A stretch of 64,000 nucleotides of DNA, taken from Streptomyces sp. CG 926. GTDB lineage: Bacteria; Actinomycetota; Actinomycetes; Streptomycetales; Streptomycetaceae. Under the pieces are notes generated by a model. That model was given only the letters and a program-made list of their open reading frames with translations, was not told the origin of the DNA and did not search any database. The stretch covers positions 620,001-684,000 of the forward strand of contig NZ_QGGZ01000003.1 of NCBI RefSeq assembly GCF_003148825.1, written 5' to 3'. Of the stretch, positions 60,755 to 64,000 are shown in pieces. The translations under genes and the position numbers were made by a program. Position 1 is the stretch's first letter; each line of letters starts with the position of its first letter.

Positions 60755-62242
60755 ATGGGTGCGGACCAGATCCGGCGTTGGGAGTCAGGCGCGCTCGCGC
60801 ACGCGGTGAACGACCCCTTCGGGCAGGGCCCCCTGCCCTGGTTCCGGGGCAGTGAGCTCTACTTCGACGACACCGGCCAGGTCGTACCCTGGTACGTGGA
60901 CCCGGCCGCCGCGGCCGTCGGCACCGGCCAGATCCCCCGCGCCCGTCGCAACGGCGGTCCCCGCACCGCCGACGACGTGCACCGGCAGATCAAGGGCTTC
61001 GCCTCCACCGGCGGTGTGGCCCCCGGCGAGGCCATCGACTTCCACATCACCGTCGATCCGCCCCAGCAGTTCTCCGTCGACGTCTACCGGATCGGCCACT
61101 ACGGCGGCGACGGGGCATCCAAGATCACCACCAGCCCCCGGCTCTCCGGCATCGTCCAACCGGCCCCGCTCGCCGCCGACCGGACCGTGTCCTGCCACCA
61201 CTGGTGGCTGTCCTGGCGGCTCCAGGTGCCCTCGTACTGGAGTGTCGGCGCGTACGTCGCCGTCCTCACCACCGCCGACGGCTACCGCTCCCACATCCCC
61301 TTCACGGTCCGCGACGACCACCCCGCCGACCTCCTGCTCCTGCTCCCCGACATCACCTGGCAGGCCTACAACCTCTATCCGGAGGACGGCCGCAGCGGCG
61401 CCAGCCTCTACCACGCCTGGGACGAGCAGGGCCGACTGCTGGGCGAGCAGGACGCCGCCGTCACCGTGTCCTTCGACCGCCCCTACGCGGGCGCGGGCCT
61501 GCCCCTGCACGTGGGCCACGCCTACGACTTCATCCGCTGGGCCGAGCGCTACGGCTACGACATCGCCTACGCGGACACCCGCGACCTGCACGCCGGCCGC
61601 GTCGACCCCACCCGCTACCGCGGCCTGGTCTTCCCCGGCCACGACGAGTACTGGTCGGCCCCCATGCGCCGCACCGTCGAACGCGCCCGCCGGCACGGCA
61701 CCTCACTCGTCTTCCTCTCCGCCAACACCATGTACTGGCAGGTCGAGCTCGGCCCGTCCCCCTCCGGGGTCGACGACCGGCTCCTCACCTGCCGAAAACG
61801 GCGCGGCCCGGGCCGTCCCAGCCTGTGGCGCGAGGTCGACCGCCCGGAGCAGCAGCTGCTCGGCATCCAGTACGCGGGCCGGGTCCCCGAACCCGCGCCC
61901 ATGATCGTGCGCAACGCCACGCACTGGCTGTGGGACTCCACCGGCGCGGGCGAGAACGACGAGCTGCCCGGCCTGGTCGCGGGTGAGGCCGACCGCTACT
62001 TCCCCCGCACCCAGCTCCCCGAGCACCAGGACCGGATCCTGCTGGCGCACTCCCCGTACCTCGACAGCGAGGGCCACCGCCGCCACCAGGAGACCTCCCT
62101 CTACCGGGCACCCAGCGGCGCGCTGGTCTTCGCCTCCGGCACCTTCGCCTGGTCCCCGGCCCTCGATCGCCCCGGCCACGTCGACGAGCGGGTGCAGCGG
62201 GCCACGGCCAATCTCCTCGACCGGATCTGCAAGCACGACTGA
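60755..62242 (+). CDS. N,N-dimethylformamidase large-subunit-like protein
   Basis: 495 residues from ATG 60755 with GGAGGGGAG upstream. Segments matching the DMFase beta/large-subunit family: FHITVDPPQQFSVDVYRIGH, LLLPDITWQAYNLY, YDFIRWAERYGYDIAYADTR, GHDEYWSAPMRRTVERAR and FLSANTMYWQV. True DMFases use an iron site of two Tyr and one Glu; whether those residues are kept cannot be settled by eye. No small-subunit gene is adjacent. Widespread in Streptomyces at this locus; substrate unproven. Confidence 0.8.
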   Translation: MGADQIRRWESGALAHAVNDPFGQGPLPWFRGSELYFDDTGQVVPWYVDPAAAAVGTGQIPRARRNGGPRTADDVHRQIKGFASTGGVAPGEAIDFHITVDPPQQFSVDVYRIGHYGGDGASKITTSPRLSGIVQPAPLAADRTVSCHHWWLSWRLQVPSYWSVGAYVAVLTTADGYRSHIPFTVRDDHPADLLLLLPDITWQAYNLYPEDGRSGASLYHAWDEQGRLLGEQDAAVTVSFDRPYAGAGLPLHVGHAYDFIRWAERYGYDIAYADTRDLHAGRVDPTRYRGLVFPGHDEYWSAPMRRTVERARRHGTSLVFLSANTMYWQVELGPSPSGVDDRLLTCRKRRGPGRPSLWREVDRPEQQLLGIQYAGRVPEPAPMIVRNATHWLWDSTGAGENDELPGLVAGEADRYFPRTQLPEHQDRILLAHSPYLDSEGHRRHQETSLYRAPSGALVFASGTFAWSPALDRPGHVDERVQRATANLLDRICKHD

Positions 62243-62411
62243 CCCCACCCCCCGACTCACGGACGGCCCCACGTACGGCCCACGGGCGATCCCGCCGCCG
62301 GCCCCCGCGATCGACCCGCGGCCGACCTGCGGCGCGGACCCCTGTCCACAGGTGGGGACACCGGTGCGCGAGAATCGAGGGGCGCTTCATACAGAACTAC
62401 AGGGAGACCCC

Positions 62412-63317
62412 GTGTCCGGATTCGTCGAAAAGCCCGAGCCGGTTCAGGTACCTGGCCTCGTCCACCTCCACACCGGCAAGGTGCGCGACCTCTACCGTGA
62501 CGAGGACGGCCGCCTCGTCATGGTCGCCAGCGACCGCCTGTCCGCCTTCGACTGGGTGCTGCCCACCGAGATCCCGGACAAGGGCCGCGTCCTGACCCAG
62601 CTCTCCCTGTGGTGGTTCGACCAGCTCACGGACCTCGTCCCGAACCACGTCATCTCCACCGACCTGCCCGCCGGCGCCCCCGCCGACTGGGCCGGCCGCA
62701 CCCTCATCTGCCGCAACCTCGACATGGTCCCGGTGGAGTGCGTGGCCCGCGGCTACCTCGCCGGCTCCGGCCTCGTCGAGTACGACGAGAGCCGCACGGT
62801 CTGCGGGCTCGCCCTCCCCGAGGGGCTCGTGAACGGCTCGGAGCTGCCCGCCCCGATCTTCACCCCGGCCGCCAAGGCCGCCGTCGGCGAGCACGACGAG
62901 AACGTCTCCTACGAGGAGGTCGCGCGCACCACCGGCGCCGAGACGGCGGCGCTGCTGCGCCAGACCACACTCGCCGTGTACGGCCGCGCCCGGGACATCG
63001 CCCGCGAGCGCGGGATCATCCTGGCCGACACCAAGTTCGAGTTCGGTTTCGACCCGAAGGACGGCACCCTGGTCGCCGCCGACGAGGTGCTGACCCCGGA
63101 CTCCTCCCGCTTCTGGCCGGCCGACGAGTGGGAGCCGGGCCGCGCGCAGCCCTCCTTCGACAAGCAGTACGTCCGCGACTGGCTGTCCTCCCCGGCCTCC
63201 GGCTGGGACCGCAAGGGTGAGCTCCCGCCGCCGGCCCTCCCGGCCGAGGTCGTCGCCCGGACCAGCGCCAAGTACATCGAGGCCTTCGAGCGCCTCACCG
63301 GCCAGTCCTGGTCGTAG
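62412..63317 (+). CDS. purC: SAICAR synthetase
   Basis: 301 residues from GTG 62412 with AGGGAG upstream. Characteristic blocks: HTGKVRDLYRDEDGRLVMVA, SDRLSAFDWVLPTEIPDKG, VPVECVARGYLAGSGLVEY, and FEFGFDPKDGTLVAADEVLT plus DSSRFWPADEW at the active site. It couples CAIR and aspartate with ATP. Followed by a bidirectional terminator. Confidence 0.96.
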   Translation: MSGFVEKPEPVQVPGLVHLHTGKVRDLYRDEDGRLVMVASDRLSAFDWVLPTEIPDKGRVLTQLSLWWFDQLTDLVPNHVISTDLPAGAPADWAGRTLICRNLDMVPVECVARGYLAGSGLVEYDESRTVCGLALPEGLVNGSELPAPIFTPAAKAAVGEHDENVSYEEVARTTGAETAALLRQTTLAVYGRARDIARERGIILADTKFEFGFDPKDGTLVAADEVLTPDSSRFWPADEWEPGRAQPSFDKQYVRDWLSSPASGWDRKGELPPPALPAEVVARTSAKYIEAFERLTGQSWS

Positions 63318-63324
63318 AACGAGA

Positions 63325-63356
63325 GAAGCCCCCCGGTCCGAGGACCGGGGGGCTTC
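63325..63356. terminator. Bidirectional terminator between purC and tRNA-Gly
   Basis: A 14-bp perfect stem (63325-63338 / 63343-63356), loop CGAG, between convergent transcripts. Confidence 0.9.
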
Positions 63357-63366
63357 TTCGTCACAG

Positions 63367-63439
<73 letters not shown>

Positions 63440-63463
63440 AGGTGCGCCGTAGCGCGAGAACTA

Positions 63464-64000
63464 CTATACCCAACCTCGCTCGCGTGCGAGACGCACTGCC
63501 GTGTGCCGGTTCTCCGCGCCCAGCTTCGTCGCCGCCGAGGACAGGTAGTTCCGTACCGTCCCCTGCGACAGCGAGGCCCGCTCCGCGATCTCCGCGATCG
63601 GTGCCCCGTCCGCCGCGAGTTCGAGTACCTCCGCCTCCCGGGCGGTCAGCGGCGAGTCCCCCGCGCTGATCGCGTCGGCCGCCAACTCCGGGTCCACGTA
63701 GCGACCTCCGGCGTGGACGGTCCGGATCAGCTCGGCCAGCCGCTGCGCCGACACGGTTTTCGGGGCGAAGGCCCGCACGCCTGCCGCCAGCGCCCTCTTC
63801 AGGTGCCCGGGACGGCCGTGACTGGTCACGATCATGGTCTTGCAGCCGGGCAGTTCGGCCCGCAGGGTTGTGGCGACACTCACACCGTCCGCCCCCGGCA
63901 TCTGCAGGTCCAGCACCGCCACGTCCGGCTTGTGGGCCCGTGCCATCGCCAGTGCCTCGGGGCCGGAGGCCGCCTCCGCGACGACGAGCAGGTCGTCCTC
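63464..64000 (-). CDS. NarL/FixJ-family response regulator, 5' end outside window
   Basis: The frame is open to the right edge (EDDLLVVAEAASGPEALAMA at the edge), so the first residues are missing. The receiver retains the phospho-acceptor Asp in VAVLDLQMPGADG, the Thr/Ser in MIVTSHG and the Lys in FAPKTVSA. The C-terminal LuxR HTH is typical (SPLTAREAEVLELAADGAPI, AEIAERASLSQGTVRNYLSS). This is the DesR-like layout, usually paired with a sensor kinase upstream, which would lie beyond the window. Its stop is 24 bp from the tRNA-Gly start. Confidence 0.92.
   Translation of the reverse strand, partial: EDDLLVVAEAASGPEALAMARAHKPDVAVLDLQMPGADGVSVATTLRAELPGCKTMIVTSHGRPGHLKRALAAGVRAFAPKTVSAQRLAELIRTVHAGGRYVDPELAADAISAGDSPLTAREAEVLELAADGAPIAEIAERASLSQGTVRNYLSSAATKLGAENRHTAVRLARERGWV

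Overview
The window is about 72 % G+C chromosomal DNA from an actinomycete, almost certainly a Streptomyces. Evidence: high third-position GC codon use, GTG/TTG starts, a Streptomyces subtilisin-inhibitor gene, a sigN/sigF-like pair of SigB-type sigma factors, and a gene order (sigma pair - tadA - upp - LytR_C protein - HerA-like ATPase - small SRP RNA - dnaX - purD - purC) that I recall from the S. coelicolor SCO39xx-SCO407x region. Four perfect copies of the Streptomyces ParB-binding site GTTTCACGTGAAAC fit a position not far from oriC. No database search was run; identities rest on motifs and remembered families.

Layout. 1-5.3 kb: membrane-anchored HtrA-type protease (start outside the window), LysR regulator with a cysteine dioxygenase/YeiH pair, secreted trypsin-like protease, tRNA-Ser. 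5.3-7.5 kb: an ABC-ATPase remnant and two small secreted proteins. 7.5-12.4 kb: five overlapping genes (two acyl-CoA dehydrogenases, a MaoC-DUF35 fusion, a MaoC protein and a thiolase-like aldolase) with the composition of the mycobacterial igr cholesterol side-chain operon, without its P450. 12.5-19.4 kb: ECF sigma factor, two parS sites, acyl-CoA ligase, a small monooxygenase-like protein, a very large degenerate PAS/kinase/receiver protein, and a subtilisin inhibitor.

19.9-24.8 kb: a decayed 4.85-kb integrative element in tRNA-Arg(ACG), bounded by a perfect 43-bp repeat. Its integrase, excisionase, GntR regulator and acetyltransferase genes all carry disabling lesions. An AT-richer HTH/coiled-coil gene and a divergent 54-codon membrane peptide at its right end remain intact.

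25-35.2 kb: PH-domain protein, SMP-30 lactonase, Lrp regulator with a DUF2797 protein, monooxygenase-like protein with an amidohydrolase, then a two-component system followed by a GT2-GtrA glycosyltransferase and an ArnT/GT39-type glycosyltransferase, a likely envelope-modification module. 35.6-47.3 kb: DHA2 exporter with its MarR regulator, lipoprotein, sigma pair, a strongly structured non-coding stretch, tRNA-Ser(CGA), tadA, USP protein, upp with a possible attenuator, LytR_C protein. 47.3-54.6 kb: HerA-like ATPase, an opcA paralogue away from zwf, cupin, HhH-GPD repair protein, VOC protein, lipoprotein, DoxX-like protein, ATP-grasp protein, tRNA-Ser(GGA). 54.7-64 kb: SRP RNA, dnaX, purD, a degenerate M48-like membrane protein, a DMFase-large-subunit-like protein, purC, tRNA-Gly, and the start of a NarL-type regulator running off the right edge.

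No CRISPR array, rRNA operon, complete prophage or antibiotic cluster was seen. The least explained items are the intact cargo pair of the decayed element, the competing-hairpin stretch at 41.5-41.75 kb, and the steroid-type operon.
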